Assembly (NCBI GenBank): GCA_944392425.1
Contig: CALXWM010000005.1
Coordinates: 1 to 51,409, forward strand
DNA: 51,409 bases
Direction: 5' to 3'
Source: an uncultured Clostridia bacterium
Lineage (GTDB): Bacteria; Bacillota; Clostridia; TANB77; CAG-508
Shown: positions 27,958-37,629 of the stretch, piece after piece
Layout of the letters: each line of letters starts with the position of its first letter
How positions within the stretch are numbered: the first letter of the stretch is position 1
Program-made: the position numbers and the translations under genes
Notes under the pieces: model-generated
Databases searched by the model: none
Seen by the model: only the letters and a program-made list of their open reading frames with translations
Told to the model about the DNA's origin: nothing

Positions 27958-29475
27958 TTATCTTACAAGTAAACTTTCTCCTGTCATTTCTGCTGGTTTT
28001 TCTAATCCCATCATATCTAGCATTGTTGGTGCTAAATCTGCAAGTTTACCATTTTTTATTTTTACATTTTCCATTCCATATAATATTAGTGGAACAGGAT
28101 TTGTTGTATGTGATGTAAATGGTTCACCTGTTTTATAATCTATCATTTGCTCTGCATTTCCATGGTCTGCTGTAATTAATGCTTTTCCTTCATGTTTGCT
28201 TAGTGCATCTATTATTTTTCCAACACATTCATCTACTGCTTCAATTGCTTTTTCAGCAGCTTCTAGATTCCCTGTATGTCCAACCATGTCTGGGTTTGCA
28301 AAGTTTAAAATAATTGTATCATATTTTTCTGAATTTATTGCTTCTACAACTTTTTCAGTTACTTCATACGCACTCATTTCAGGTTTCATATCATATGTTT
28401 CTACTTTTGGTGAAGGTACTAATATTCTATCTTCTCCTTTGAAAGGTTCTTCTTTTCCACCATTGAAGAAGAATGTAACATGTGCATATTTTTCTGTTTC
28501 TGCAATTCTAAGTTGTGTCATTCCTTTGCTACTTACATATTCACCATAAGTATTTTTTAAGTCCTCTTGCTTAAATGCAATGTGTACATTTGGCATTGTT
28601 GCGTCATATTCAGTCATTGTTACAAAGTATAAATTCATTTTCTTTGTTTCAAATCCGTCAAATTTTGGATCAACTAATGCTCTTGTTATTTGTCTTGCTC
28701 TATCTGGTCTGAAGTTGAAGAATATTACTGAATCTCCATCTTCAATTTTTGCACCATTTCCGATTACAGCTGGTACAACAAATTCATCAAACACTTCTTT
28801 TTGGTAAGAGCTTTCTATTGCTTCTGTTGCAGTAGTATATTTTTCTCCTTCTGCATAAACTAAAGCATCATAGCATTTTTTAACTCTTTCCCATCTTTTA
28901 TCTCTATCCATTGCATAGAATCTTCCTGAAAGAGTAGCTATTTTTCCAATTCCTTTTTCTTTCATTTTTTCTTCCAACTTTTGGATATATCCTTCTGCTG
29001 ATGCTGGAAGTGTGTCTCTTCCATCTAAGAAACAATGTACATACACATTTTCAAAATCTTTTCTTTTTGCAAGTTCTAATAATGCATATAAATGTCTCTG
29101 ATGACTGTGTACTCCACCGTCTGAAAGTAGTCCCATAATGTGTAATTTAGAATTATTTTTCTTGCAATTTTCAATAGCTTCTGTAAATTCTTTTATACTA
29201 AAGAAATCTCCTTCTTCTATTGATTTTGTTATTCGAGTTAAGTCTTGATAAACAATTCTTCCTGCACCAATATTAGTATGACCTACTTCTGAATTTCCCA
29301 TTTGTCCTTCTGGAAGTCCAACACTTGGTCCACTTGCATATACTTCTGCTGTTGGACATGTCATCATTAGTTTGTCAATATTAGGCTTCTTTGCGTTTGC
29401 AACGGCATTACCCTCTTTGTTAGGATTTTTGCCAAAGCCGTCTAATATCATTAGCATTGTTACTTTCTTACTCAT
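27958..29475 (-). CDS. gpmI: 2,3-bisphosphoglycerate-independent phosphoglycerate mutase
   Basis: 505 residues, as expected for the Mn2+-dependent iPGM of the alkaline-phosphatase superfamily, which interconverts 3- and 2-phosphoglycerate. MLILDGFG opens the metal site, the phosphoserine lies in [17 protein letters not shown] near residue 62, and later metal ligands are in [12 protein letters not shown] (~400) and [11 protein letters not shown] (~440). It follows tpiA across a 229-bp gap filled by a GC-rich repeat, and is last in the gap-pgk-tpiA-gpmI series. Confidence 0.97.
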   Translation of the reverse strand: MSKKVTMLMILDGFGKNPNKEGNAVANAKKPNIDKLMMTCPTAEVYASGPSVGLPEGQMGNSEVGHTNIGAGRIVYQDLTRITKSIEEGDFFSIKEFTEAIENCKKNNSKLHIMGLLSDGGVHSHQRHLYALLELAKRKDFENVYVHCFLDGRDTLPASAEGYIQKLEEKMKEKGIGKIATLSGRFYAMDRDKRWERVKKCYDALVYAEGEKYTTATEAIESSYQKEVFDEFVVPAVIGNGAKIEDGDSVIFFNFRPDRARQITRALVDPKFDGFETKKMNLYFVTMTEYDATMPNVHIAFKQEDLKNTYGEYVSSKGMTQLRIAETEKYAHVTFFFNGGKEEPFKGEDRILVPSPKVETYDMKPEMSAYEVTEKVVEAINSEKYDTIILNFANPDMVGHTGNLEAAEKAIEAVDECVGKIIDALSKHEGKALITADHGNAEQMIDYKTGEPFTSHTTNPVPLILYGMENVKIKNGKLADLAPTMLDMMGLEKPAEMTGESLLVR

Positions 29476-29546
29476 TTTTTACCATCCTTTTCTTTTAATT
29501 CGTCTGAAAAAACTTTGTCAATTCTTAATTAAAATTTTTCCACCCC

Positions 29547-29689
29547 CCAATATACATTCTTCCACATTTCACTGCGCAGGTCGCTATTTGCTCCAGCTTG
29601 CACGCTACACTCTGCAGTTCTACTTAGTTAAAGTCATAAATGCTCGCGCTGCAACCGTTCGCTGAAATGTTCCAGAATATATATTGTGG
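29547..29689. repeat. GC-rich inverted-repeat element, copy 2 (tpiA-gpmI gap)
   Basis: Ends CCAATATACATTCTTCC.CATTTCA and TGAAATGTTCCAGAATATATATTGTGG (written in parts: TGAAATGTTCC, AGAATATATATTG) are inverted copies. The GC-rich centre includes CAGGTCGCTATTTGCTCC, TTGCACGCT, TCTACTTAGTTAAAGTC and AAATGCTCGCGCT. The last three are shared with the 36.5-kb copy. Confidence 0.85.
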
Positions 29690-29704
29690 CATTTAGCATA
29701 ATTT

Positions 29705-30460
29705 TTATTTCTTGTCAAAATTGACTATCTTTTCGAAGCTGTCTACTTTTAGACTTGCTCCACCTACTAGACCTCCGTCTATATCTGACATTGAAAATAA
29801 TTCTTTTGCATTTTCTGGTTTTACACTTCCGCCATACAAAATAATTACTTCTTCTGATACAGCTTCACCATAAAGTTCTTTTATTTTGTTTCTTATTTGT
29901 TTAATACTATTATTTGCATCTTCTGATGTAGCTGTTTTACCAGTTCCAATTGCCCAAATAGGCTCATAAGCTATTATTGTATTCTTTACTTCTTCATTTG
30001 TCAAGTTTAAAGTCGCTTTTTCTACTTGAGAAGTAATGACTTTTTCAGTTTCATTTGCTTCTCTTTGCTCTAATGTTTCACCAACACAAACTATTGGTTT
30101 TAGTCCTTCATTCAAAGAAGCTTTTAATTTTAGATTAACTGTTTCATCAGTTTCTGCAAAATATTGTCTTCTTTCTGAATGGCCTATAATAACATATTCT
30201 GTATTTATTGATTTTAGCATTTTAGGTGATACTTCTCCTGTGTATGCCCCAGATTCTTTATAGAATACATTTTGTGCACCTATATGAATATTTGTTTCTT
30301 GCACTGTTAATAGTGAATAAAATAAATCTGTATATGGAACACATAAAATCACTTCATTTTTTGTGTCTTTAACCATTGGTGCTAAATTTGTAATGAATTC
30401 TATTGCTTCATTAGGAAGCATATTCATTTTCCAGTTTCCAGCGATAACTTTTTTTCTCAT
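29705..30460 (-). CDS. tpiA: Triosephosphate isomerase
   Basis: 251 residues, normal length. The enzyme interconverts dihydroxyacetone phosphate and glyceraldehyde 3-phosphate. The substrate Lys is in AGNWKMN (~11-13), the catalytic His in VIIGHSERRQ (~95), the base Glu in AYEPIWAIGTGKTAT (~166) and the phosphate loop in YGGSVKPENA (~210). It stands between pgk and gpmI, but gaps of ~185 and ~230 bp filled by GC-rich repeats separate it from both neighbours. Confidence 0.97.
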   Translation of the reverse strand: MRKKVIAGNWKMNMLPNEAIEFITNLAPMVKDTKNEVILCVPYTDLFYSLLTVQETNIHIGAQNVFYKESGAYTGEVSPKMLKSINTEYVIIGHSERRQYFAETDETVNLKLKASLNEGLKPIVCVGETLEQREANETEKVITSQVEKATLNLTNEEVKNTIIAYEPIWAIGTGKTATSEDANNSIKQIRNKIKELYGEAVSEEVIILYGGSVKPENAKELFSMSDIDGGLVGGASLKVDSFEKIVNFDKK

Positions 30461-30505
30461 AAGACCTCCTCATCACTATTCATAACTTAAGAAATTTGTT
30501 CTAAT

Positions 30506-30634
30506 TTCAATATACATTCTTTCACATTTCACTTCGCGGTTCGTTCGTTCAGACCTCGCTCAGCGCTCGCACGCTGTGCTTAAGCTCCTACGTTGCCTAC
30601 GCTCGCTCGAAATGTTCAAGAACATATATTGAAA
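30506..30634. repeat. GC-rich inverted-repeat element, copy 3 (pgk-tpiA gap)
   Basis: TTTCAATATACATTCTTTC at the left and AGAACATATATTGAAA at the right are inverted ends, with ACATTTC/GAAATGT just inside. The core is rich in CGCTCGC and contains CTCCTACGTTGCCTACGCTC, also present in inverted form in the 33.8-kb copy. Confidence 0.85.
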
Positions 30635-30645
30635 ACTACGAATTG

Positions 30646-31833
30646 TTATTTGTCCTGAATACATTCAATTCCTGGTAATTTTTTACCTTCAATAAATTCT
30701 AGTGATGCTCCACCACCAGTAGAGATATGAGACATTTTATCTGCTAATCCTGCTTTTGTTACAGCAGCTGCTGAATCTCCTCCACCAATTATTGTTGTGC
30801 AATCAGTTAAATTTGCTAAGCAATTTGCAATTGCATTTGTTCCAACCGCGAATTGGTCAAATTCAAATAATCCAACTGGACCATTCCATAATACTGTTTT
30901 AGCTTTTTGAAGTTCTTCAGTATATAGTTTGATTGTTTCTGGTCCTATATCAAATCCTTCCCATCCATCTGGTATTTCTGAATATTTTACTACTTTACTT
31001 TCTGTATCTGGTTTAAATTCTTTTCCTATTTTATTGTCTAATGGTAAAAGCATTTTTACACCTTTATCTTTAGCTTTTTGCATTAAACTCTTTGCTAGGT
31101 CTAGCTTGTCCAATTCACAAACTGAATTTCCAACACCATATCCCATTGATTTGTAGAATGTGTAAGCCATTCCTCCACCAATTAATAATGTATCAACTTT
31201 TTCTAGTAAGCTGTCTATAACACCAATTTTATCAGATACTTTCTTTCCACCTAATATTGCAACAAATGGTCTTACAGGATTGTTTAAAGCATCTCCCAAA
31301 GCTTTTAATTCTTTTTCAATTAAGAATCCACAAGCTGATGGTAAATATTTAGCAACTCCTGCTGTTGATGAATGTGCTCTATGACATGTTCCAAATGCAT
31401 CATTTACATATACATCTGCTAATGATGCAAATTCTTGGCTTAGTGTATCATCGTTTTTCTCTTCTCTTGGGTCAAATCTAACATTTTCTAGAAGTACAAC
31501 ATCTCCTTCTTTCATATTGCTTGTTAGTTCTTTTGCACTTGGTCCTGTAACGTCCTCTGCAAGTTTTACTTCTTTTCCTAATTGTGCTGATAATTCTTTT
31601 GCAACAGGTGCTAAAGAAAATTCTTTCTTTACCTCACCCTTTGGTCTTCCTAAATGTGAGCATAAAATTAGTTTTGCATTATGCTCTAATAAATATTTAA
31701 TTGTAGGAAGTGCTGCTACAATTCTTGTTTTATCTGTGATATTTAGGTTTTCATCTAGTGGAACATTAAAATCACATCTAAGTAATACTTTTTTTCCATT
31801 TACATCAATATCTTTAATAGTTACTTTACTCAT
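30646..31833 (-). CDS. pgk: Phosphoglycerate kinase
   Basis: 395 residues. The enzyme makes ATP from 1,3-bisphosphoglycerate. [10 protein letters not shown] (~19-28), the basic patch [10 protein letters not shown] (~60), [12 protein letters not shown] (~115), [10 protein letters not shown] (~150) and the nucleotide loop in [12 protein letters not shown] near the C-terminus are all seen. A terminator after gap separates it from that gene, and its 185-bp upstream region holds TAGCAAT/ATTGCTA inverted sequences (31955-31961 and 31993-31999) that could be an operator. Confidence 0.97.
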   Translation of the reverse strand: MSKVTIKDIDVNGKKVLLRCDFNVPLDENLNITDKTRIVAALPTIKYLLEHNAKLILCSHLGRPKGEVKKEFSLAPVAKELSAQLGKEVKLAEDVTGPSAKELTSNMKEGDVVLLENVRFDPREEKNDDTLSQEFASLADVYVNDAFGTCHRAHSSTAGVAKYLPSACGFLIEKELKALGDALNNPVRPFVAILGGKKVSDKIGVIDSLLEKVDTLLIGGGMAYTFYKSMGYGVGNSVCELDKLDLAKSLMQKAKDKGVKMLLPLDNKIGKEFKPDTESKVVKYSEIPDGWEGFDIGPETIKLYTEELQKAKTVLWNGPVGLFEFDQFAVGTNAIANCLANLTDCTTIIGGGDSAAAVTKAGLADKMSHISTGGGASLEFIEGKKLPGIECIQDK

Positions 31834-32018
31834 AAAATACCTTCTTTCCTAGGAATTATATTATCTCCTATACGCTATTTGAATTGCTATTTTATTTTTA
31901 AATTTACAAATTAACTTTTATTATGTAATCATATTTAAAAATTGTATAATAACATAGCAATCCCTTTTTTAGCATTACTATTTTATATCAAAATTGCTAA
32001 GTTTTCAATACTTTTCAT

Positions 32019-32063
32019 AAAAAAAGCAAAGCAAGAAAAGAAGTTTCCCTCTTTTCCTGCCTT
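32019..32063 (-). terminator. gap terminator
   Basis: A 14-bp stem with two G-U pairs (32028-32041 with 32050-32063) is followed on the minus strand by GC and seven T. It lies ~22 bp beyond the gap stop codon. Confidence 0.8.
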
Positions 32064-32084
32064 ACTAGTATATTTTAATTTTAA

Positions 32085-33128
<1,044 letters not shown>

Positions 33129-33220
33129 TTATTATGAAAATTTATTTTTTAAAAAGTATTTAAGCAACTACTTTTATAAATGTTTTATTTTCATCTCAAG
33201 CAAAATTATTTTATAACAAA

Positions 33221-33245
33221 AAAGAACACATTTCAAGTGTTCTTT
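33221..33245 (-). terminator. Terminator of the small hypothetical gene
   Basis: AAAGAACAC pairs with GTGTTCTTT around a 7-nt loop, followed on the minus strand by a T-run. The rest of the 254-bp gap to gap is AT-rich with nothing else recognised. Confidence 0.8.
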
Positions 33246-33352
33246 TGAATTTGTATTATTATTTTCAAAAATTATCCATTTTATGCAAAATATAATAAAT
33301 GTGTTTATTATATACTAATTTAGCTATGCATAAATAAATAAACATTATTGCA

Positions 33353-33604
33353 TTATAAAGAAACTTTTACATCTTGTGATTCTTCTTCTTTTCTATAGCT
33401 ATATGGTCTTAAACGGAAACCTTTGTCAAAATAAATTTCTTGTGTCCAGAAATCACGTATTTCTTTGAATACTTTTTCTTGCTTTGGTGTTAATTCTACT
33501 ACTATTTCTTGGAATATATAATTTTTAAAATTAGTCCAAGGGCTTAGTTTTGCTGGAACTTGTGTATAAACAGAAGAATTTTTTTCATTTTCATTATTTT
33601 CCAT
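33353..33604 (-). CDS. Small hypothetical protein (83 residues)
   Basis: The start at 33604 (MENNENEKNSS) is chosen for the AAAGGAGG just upstream; the ATG at 33634 has none. The product has an Asn/Glu-rich N-terminus, then LSPWTNFKNYIFQEIVVELT, a charged helix and a C-terminal Arg/Tyr-rich part. There is no signal peptide or membrane segment. I do not recognise the family. A strong promoter and a terminator make it a real single-gene unit. Confidence 0.7.
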   Translation of the reverse strand: MENNENEKNSSVYTQVPAKLSPWTNFKNYIFQEIVVELTPKQEKVFKEIRDFWTQEIYFDKGFRLRPYSYRKEEESQDVKVSL

Positions 33605-33645
33605 GTTTTTCTCCTCCTTTGTTACTCTATTCATAGTATATATTT

Positions 33646-33674
33646 ACTATACTACATCTATTTTAAATTGGCAA
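33646..33674 (-). promoter_or_regulatory. Promoter of the small hypothetical gene
   Basis: TTGCCA (33669-33674), 17 bp, TATAGT (33646-33651) on the minus strand, about 40 bp before the start codon. Confidence 0.7.
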
Positions 33675-33733
33675 GTAATTTTCTTATTTTTTATATTACA
33701 TTTTTGTTACAAAATTAACTATTTATTAAAAAT

Positions 33734-33856
33734 AGTTGGAATATATGTTCTCGAACATTTCAAGTGAGCGCAGGCGACGTAGGAGCGGAGCGTAACGTGC
33801 GAGTTGGAGCGAATAGCGACCCGCGTGGCGAAATGAGAGAGAATGTATATTCCAAC
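33734..33856. repeat. GC-rich inverted-repeat element, copy 4 (inverted orientation)
   Basis: GTTGGAATATATGTTCTC at the left and GAGAATGTATATTCCAAC at the right are near-perfect inverted ends, with ACATTTC and GAAATG inside. The core has GGCGACGTAGGAGCGGAGCG and GCGAATAGCGACCCGCG, the reverse of sequence in copies 1-3. Confidence 0.85.
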
Positions 33857-33902
33857 TTTTTTTAATTTACATTATAATGTATTTTATAATATAAATTTTT
33901 TC

Positions 33903-33930
33903 TTGTTTTAATTTTTTCTTATGGTATAAT
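33903..33930 (+). promoter_or_regulatory. deoD promoter
   Basis: TTGTTT (33903-33908), 16 bp, TATAAT (33925-33930) preceded by TGG, an extended -10. It lies 40 bp before deoD. Confidence 0.7.
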
Positions 33931-33970
33931 AATGATATTAAAAATTATACTAAAATAAAGGAGTGATTTT

Positions 33971-34681
33971 ATGACACCACATAATGAAGCTAAAAAGGAA
34001 GATATTGCTGAGATTGTTTTAATGCCTGGCGATCCATTAAGAGCAAAATATATTGCTGAAAACTTTTTAGAAAATTATAAACTCGTTAATTCAGTAAGAA
34101 ATATGTATGGATATACTGGATATTATAAAGGAAAAAGATTAACTGTTTTCGCATCTGGTATGGGAATGCCTAGTATGGGCATTTATGCATATGAGCTATA
34201 TAAATTTTATGATGTAAAGTCTATTATAAGACTAGGCTCATGTGGAGCTTATTCTCCAAATTTAAATATTTTTGATACAATACTTGTAAATACTAGTTAT
34301 ACAGAGGGTAATTTTGCTTATGGTTTAGAAGGTGTAGACTGCCATAGAGCTTTTTCAGACAAAGAGCTTAATAATGCTATTGGAAATACTGCTCAAAAGC
34401 TTGGAATTAATTTGATTAGTGGAGATGTGCTTTGTAGTGAAGTTTTTGATTACTATGTAAAAGATTTAAATGCTTTAATCAATAGATTTCCAAAAGATTT
34501 AAATATTATAGGTGCAGAAATGGAATCTTTTGCTTTGTTTTATATAGCAAAATATTTGAACAAAAAAGCGTCTTGTTTATTAACAGTTGTTGATTCTCAT
34601 TATAAAAAGCAAGAAATTTCTGCTAATGAAAGAGAAACATCTTTAAATACAATGATTAAACTAGCTTTAGAAAGTTGTTAA
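33971..34681 (+). CDS. deoD: Purine nucleoside phosphorylase, DeoD type
   Basis: 236 residues, as in hexameric DeoD enzymes. It cleaves purine (deoxy)nucleosides with phosphate for salvage. Seen are MPGDPLRAK (phosphate-binding Gly/Arg, ~18-26), RNMYGYTG (~43), the Ser in RLGSCGAY (~90) and the substrate-binding AEMESFALF (~180). Asp in LTVVDSHY (~205) matches the catalytic acid. It is a plus-strand single gene with its own promoter, and AAAGGAGTG precedes the ATG. Confidence 0.95.
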   Translation: MTPHNEAKKEDIAEIVLMPGDPLRAKYIAENFLENYKLVNSVRNMYGYTGYYKGKRLTVFASGMGMPSMGIYAYELYKFYDVKSIIRLGSCGAYSPNLNIFDTILVNTSYTEGNFAYGLEGVDCHRAFSDKELNNAIGNTAQKLGINLISGDVLCSEVFDYYVKDLNALINRFPKDLNIIGAEMESFALFYIAKYLNKKASCLLTVVDSHYKKQEISANERETSLNTMIKLALESC

Positions 34682-34720
34682 AAACTTAAGGGTTTATCTG
34701 TTGTATAGTTAGAAATAAAA

Positions 34721-34924
34721 TCAAGCAATATATTCTTCTACTTTTTTTATGGGGATGCAAAGTGCTTCTGCTATTTTTTCCTTTGCAAACCCCATATTAT
34801 GCATTTTTTGACTAACCTTTTTTTCTTTTTCTCTTATTCCTTCTAGTCTGCCTAAGGTTCTGCCTTCTGCTTTACCAATTTTTCTTTCGTACTCAATGTT
34901 TTTCATGTAAGTTTCTGCTAACAT
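34721..34924 (-). CDS. Small protein resembling the C-terminal tail of Rpn/YhgA-type nucleases
   Basis: 67 residues: a helical segment with GKAEGRTLGRLEGIREKEKK (the 'EGR/EG' repeat seen before the tail of Rpn-type PD-(D/E)XK proteins) and a C-terminal region MGFAKEKIAEALCIPIKKVEEY resembling a short DNA-binding helix-turn-helix. The nuclease domain is absent and no remnant of it is seen upstream. The ORF nevertheless has a promoter (34958-34985), AAAGGAG and an ATG. In E. coli rpn genes a C-terminal small protein made from an internal start counteracts the nuclease. Whether this is such a stand-alone protein or a decayed fragment is undecided. Confidence 0.5.
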   Translation of the reverse strand: MLAETYMKNIEYERKIGKAEGRTLGRLEGIREKEKKVSQKMHNMGFAKEKIAEALCIPIKKVEEYIA

Positions 34925-34957
34925 AAGTTTTCTCCTTTCTTAAAAATTTATGTTAAC

Positions 34958-34985
34958 AGTATATCATATTTCCATTTAATGTCAA
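34958..34985 (-). promoter_or_regulatory. Promoter of the Rpn-tail-like gene
   Basis: TTGACA (34980-34985), 16 bp, TATACT (34958-34963) on the minus strand. The -35 overlaps the stop codon region of the CapA-like gene. Confidence 0.65.
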
Positions 34986-36397
34986 GCAATTTTACGTTTT
35001 TCATAATAATAATCGTGCGACATATTTTGACAAATTTCGACATTTGGGAATCTTACTATTCTACCAAGCTCTCCTTCTGCTTCATCATTTACTTCATTAA
35101 CTATATTTTGTTCTTCATTTATAGTATCGCTCTCATCACTTGACTTTGCTGTGTTATCTATTTCAGGTCCAACTATTTCTACTATTTTATTTAATTCTGA
35201 TTTCATTAAATTATAGATTGACTGCGAATATTCTGAACTACCGGCTTCATAATCTTTTATTATTTGCTCTATATCTAGTAATTCATATCTATCTTTTGCA
35301 TTTTTACCATTGTCATAAACATAAACTGGTGTATATGTAGCTTTATCTATAGTTATTTCTCCTGTAGCACCATTCTTCCTTACTTCAACATTTAATATTA
35401 ATGTGTCTCTTGTGTAATTGTCTGTTTGAGCAGAGAAAAAGTTTCCCATAGAATATATAACAAAACCCTCTCTTGTAGTTCCATCATCTAATGTTACAGT
35501 TTTCATTTCCATTGGCTCTGGTACGTGCGAATGATTACCTAAAATTACATCAGCACCATTTTTTATTAAAAATTCTGCTAAATCTTCTTGTTCTGTTGTT
35601 GGTTTTAGTCTATATTCTGCTCCCCAGTGCATACTTACTACAATTAATTCTGCACCTTCTTCTTTTGCCTTGTCCAATTGTTCTTTTATAAAATCTTTAT
35701 CAATTAAATTAACTGAATATTCTCTTCCTGATGGAATTGGAATTCCATTTGTTCCATATGTATAGCATAAGAATGCTGTTTTAATACCATTTAAGTCTTT
35801 CATTAAAATAGTATTTTGCTCTTCTTCACTTCTTGATGTTCCTGTATGAGCTATTCCATAATCGTCTAAAACATTTAAAGTTCTTTCAAGCCCAGTATAT
35901 CCTTTATCTAAGCAGTGGTTATTTGCTGTTGTTAAAATATCTATTCCCATTTCTTTTAAGTCATAAGCTAATTCGTCTGGTGAATTAAAAGTTGGATAAC
36001 CCGAATATCCTCTATCTGCTCCAGCTAAAGTTGTTTCTAAGTTTCCAACTGCAACTGTTGTGTCATCAAAATATTTTGTTACATTTTTAAACATTGGAGA
36101 AAAGTCATATTCACCTGTTTCTGAATTGTAAGCATCTTTAAAATTTTGACTATGGCATAAAGCGTCTCCAATGCCCACTATATTAATTACTGTATCTTCT
36201 GGTAGAGGCTCTTCTACCACCTCATTTTGTGCCTGTGCTTGATTTACATCATTAACATTGTTTTTATTCCAAAGTGCTGTAATTGCATTTGGATTGTTTA
36301 CTAAAGTATAAATTCCTATTGATATTGCAATCAAAACTATTATTACTATTACGCCTAAAAAGACATTTAATTTTCTTACCTTTTTTCTTCTAGCCAT
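34982..36397 (-). CDS. CapA-family membrane-anchored protein (metallophosphatase fold)
   Basis: 471 residues from the ATG at 36397, which follows AAAAGGGGG; an in-frame ATG at 36424 is less well placed. One helix lies near residues 12-34, so the body is outside. The PGA_cap/CapA domain (~65-340) shows GIGDALCHSQN, VGNLETTLAG, TTANNHCLDKG (~160), VVSMHWGAEY (~255) and LGNHSHVPEP (~285), the Asp/His/Asn metal ligands of the calcineurin-like fold. CapA proteins act in polyglutamate or capsule export. No capB/capC genes are adjacent. The last ~20 codons coincide with a TGTCGAA-type repeat. Confidence 0.88.
   Translation of the reverse strand: MARRKKVRKLNVFLGVIVIIVLIAISIGIYTLVNNPNAITALWNKNNVNDVNQAQAQNEVVEEPLPEDTVINIVGIGDALCHSQNFKDAYNSETGEYDFSPMFKNVTKYFDDTTVAVGNLETTLAGADRGYSGYPTFNSPDELAYDLKEMGIDILTTANNHCLDKGYTGLERTLNVLDDYGIAHTGTSRSEEEQNTILMKDLNGIKTAFLCYTYGTNGIPIPSGREYSVNLIDKDFIKEQLDKAKEEGAELIVVSMHWGAEYRLKPTTEQEDLAEFLIKNGADVILGNHSHVPEPMEMKTVTLDDGTTREGFVIYSMGNFFSAQTDNYTRDTLILNVEVRKNGATGEITIDKATYTPVYVYDNGKNAKDRYELLDIEQIIKDYEAGSSEYSQSIYNLMKSELNKIVEIVGPEIDNTAKSSDESDTINEEQNIVNEVNDEAEGELGRIVRFPNVEICQNMSHDYYYEKRKIA
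35016..35042 (-). promoter_or_regulatory. Three Spo0A-like boxes at 10-bp intervals
   Basis: On the minus strand TGTCGAA (35036-35042), TGTCAAA (35026-35032) and TGTCGCA (35016-35022) repeat every 10 bp. They lie ~30 bp upstream of the promoter of the Rpn-tail-like gene and inside the end of the CapA-like coding region. Only the first is an exact match to the Spo0A box. Confidence 0.35.
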
Positions 36398-36495
36398 TTC
36401 TTTTCCCCCTTTTAAAAAAGACAATCTTATATAAAGATTTTCTAATATTTTGTAGGAAAAGTCAAGGTTATTGCATAAGATTTTATTTCAAAATG

Positions 36496-36739
36496 ACTTT
36501 AAAAGATTACAGTTCACATTTAAATTAAAGATTAATCAAGTTGCAATATATGTTTTTCCGCATTTGCTTCACGGTTCGCGAAATAAATTTCGCGGAAGCG
36601 TTTGCACGCTCACTTCGGTAGTCCTACTTAGTTAAAGTCTCAAATGCTCGCGCTACCTCTCAGGTCGCTAAAAGCTCCAAAATATATATTGCAACTTTAA
36701 ACTAATTTTATTTAGTTGTGAACTGTAATCTTTTAAAGT
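36496..36739. repeat. GC-rich element, copy 5, nested in 23-bp perfect terminal inverted repeats
   Basis: Perfect 23-bp outer arms (36496-36518 and 36717-36739; left begins ACTTTAAAAGATTAC) enclose inner inverted ends GTTGCAATATAT and ATATATTGCAAC and a GC-rich core. The core shares TTGCACGCT, CCTACTTAGTTAAAGTC and AAATGCTCGCGCT with copy 2. Within it CGCGAAATAAATTTCGCG is a further hairpin. It fills the gap between spoVT and the CapA-like gene. No target duplication is evident. Confidence 0.88.
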
Positions 36740-36748
36740 TATAACAAA

Positions 36749-37297
36749 TTAAATTTCCATTTGGCTACCTAGGAATGTAGCTGCAACAGAAGCAACTTCT
36801 TCCTCAGTTTTTTCCATTTTAGTACTGTCATCTTTGCTAATTAAAACAACACTTCCAATAACATCACCGTCTGAAATTATTGGACAAATTACTTGTGGCT
36901 TTATTTCTTTGTCTTTGTTTCCCTTTTCTGTAATAAAAATAGAGTTAGAACCATCTCCAATGAATCTTTGCCTTGTATTAAATATTTTTTCTAAATCCGG
37001 ACTAATCTTTTGCTCCAACAAGTCTTTTTTGCTTGTTCCTGATACTGCTATAACAGTGTCTCTGTCAGTTATAATACTTATATGTCCTGTAATTTTGTTT
37101 AAACTTTCAACATATTCTGTTGCAAAATTAGAAAGTTCTCCTATTGGAGAATATTTTTTTAATATTATGTCTCCTTCTTTTTCTGTAAATATTTCTAATG
37201 GGTCTCCTTCTTTAATTCTTAATGTTCTTCTTATTTCTTTAGGAATTACTATTCTCCCCAAATCGTCTATTCTTCTAACAACTCCTGTCGCCTTCAT
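36749..37297 (-). CDS. spoVT: Stage V sporulation regulator SpoVT
   Basis: 182 residues. The N-terminal AbrB swapped-hairpin DNA-binding domain is MKATGVVRRIDDLGRIVIPKEIRRTLRI (given in parts: MKATGVVRRIDDLG, RIVIPKEIRRTLRI). The C-terminal GAF-like domain spans ~55-180. The length separates it from the ~95-residue AbrB. SpoVT tunes sigma-G-dependent gene expression in the forespore. AAGGAAAGGAAG precedes the ATG. With sigK it supports full sporulation capacity. Confidence 0.93.
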   Translation of the reverse strand: MKATGVVRRIDDLGRIVIPKEIRRTLRIKEGDPLEIFTEKEGDIILKKYSPIGELSNFATEYVESLNKITGHISIITDRDTVIAVSGTSKKDLLEQKISPDLEKIFNTRQRFIGDGSNSIFITEKGNKDKEIKPQVICPIISDGDVIGSVVLISKDDSTKMEKTEEEVASVAATFLGSQMEI

Positions 37298-37519
37298 TTT
37301 TCAAATCTTCCTTTCCTTGAATAAATATACTATATGTGTAAAATTTTCACTAAATTTTCCTTATATTGCTATTATGTTCAAAGAAAAAAATTTTATGCAG
37401 ATTTTTCAAATTTAAATCTAATCTTTTATTGATTTTAATGATTATGAATTTCTTATTTACTATTTAATTCAATTTATTTTTTATGAAATTTACTTTTTCA
37501 ATTAACTTTAAACGCTATT

Positions 37520-37536
37520 TGTCGAATTTTGTCGAA
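37520..37536 (+). promoter_or_regulatory. Tandem Spo0A boxes
   Basis: Two exact TGTCGAA boxes (37520-37526 and 37530-37536), 10 bp apart, end six bases before a TTGACA -35. Both spacing and position fit direct Spo0A activation. The rest of the 332-bp gap back to spoVT is AT-rich. Confidence 0.65.
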
Positions 37537-37542
37537 AATAAC

Positions 37543-37571
37543 TTGACATATATAAATCTTAAGTATAGTAT
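37543..37571 (+). promoter_or_regulatory. Promoter of the GC-richer orphan ORF at 37630
   Basis: TTGACA (37543-37548) followed by TATAGT at 15 bp or TAGTAT at 17 bp. Confidence 0.6.
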
Positions 37572-37592
37572 TTATTTAAGCTATTTTTTTCC

Positions 37593-37610
37593 GAAGGGTA
37601 GTTGCCCTTC
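37593..37610 (+). other. Leader hairpin before the 37630 ORF
   Basis: GAAGGG and CCCTTC form a 6-bp stem with loop TAGTTG in the 5' leader. AAAAAAGGAG follows 3 bases later, so it could affect access to the ribosome site or protect the transcript. Confidence 0.45.
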
Positions 37611-37629
37611 TACAAAAAAGGAGATAGTT

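Noticed and set aside
36496-36739. Insertion sequence with transposase
   Set aside because: Inverted ends are present, but the 244-bp element has no room for and no sign of a transposase frame.
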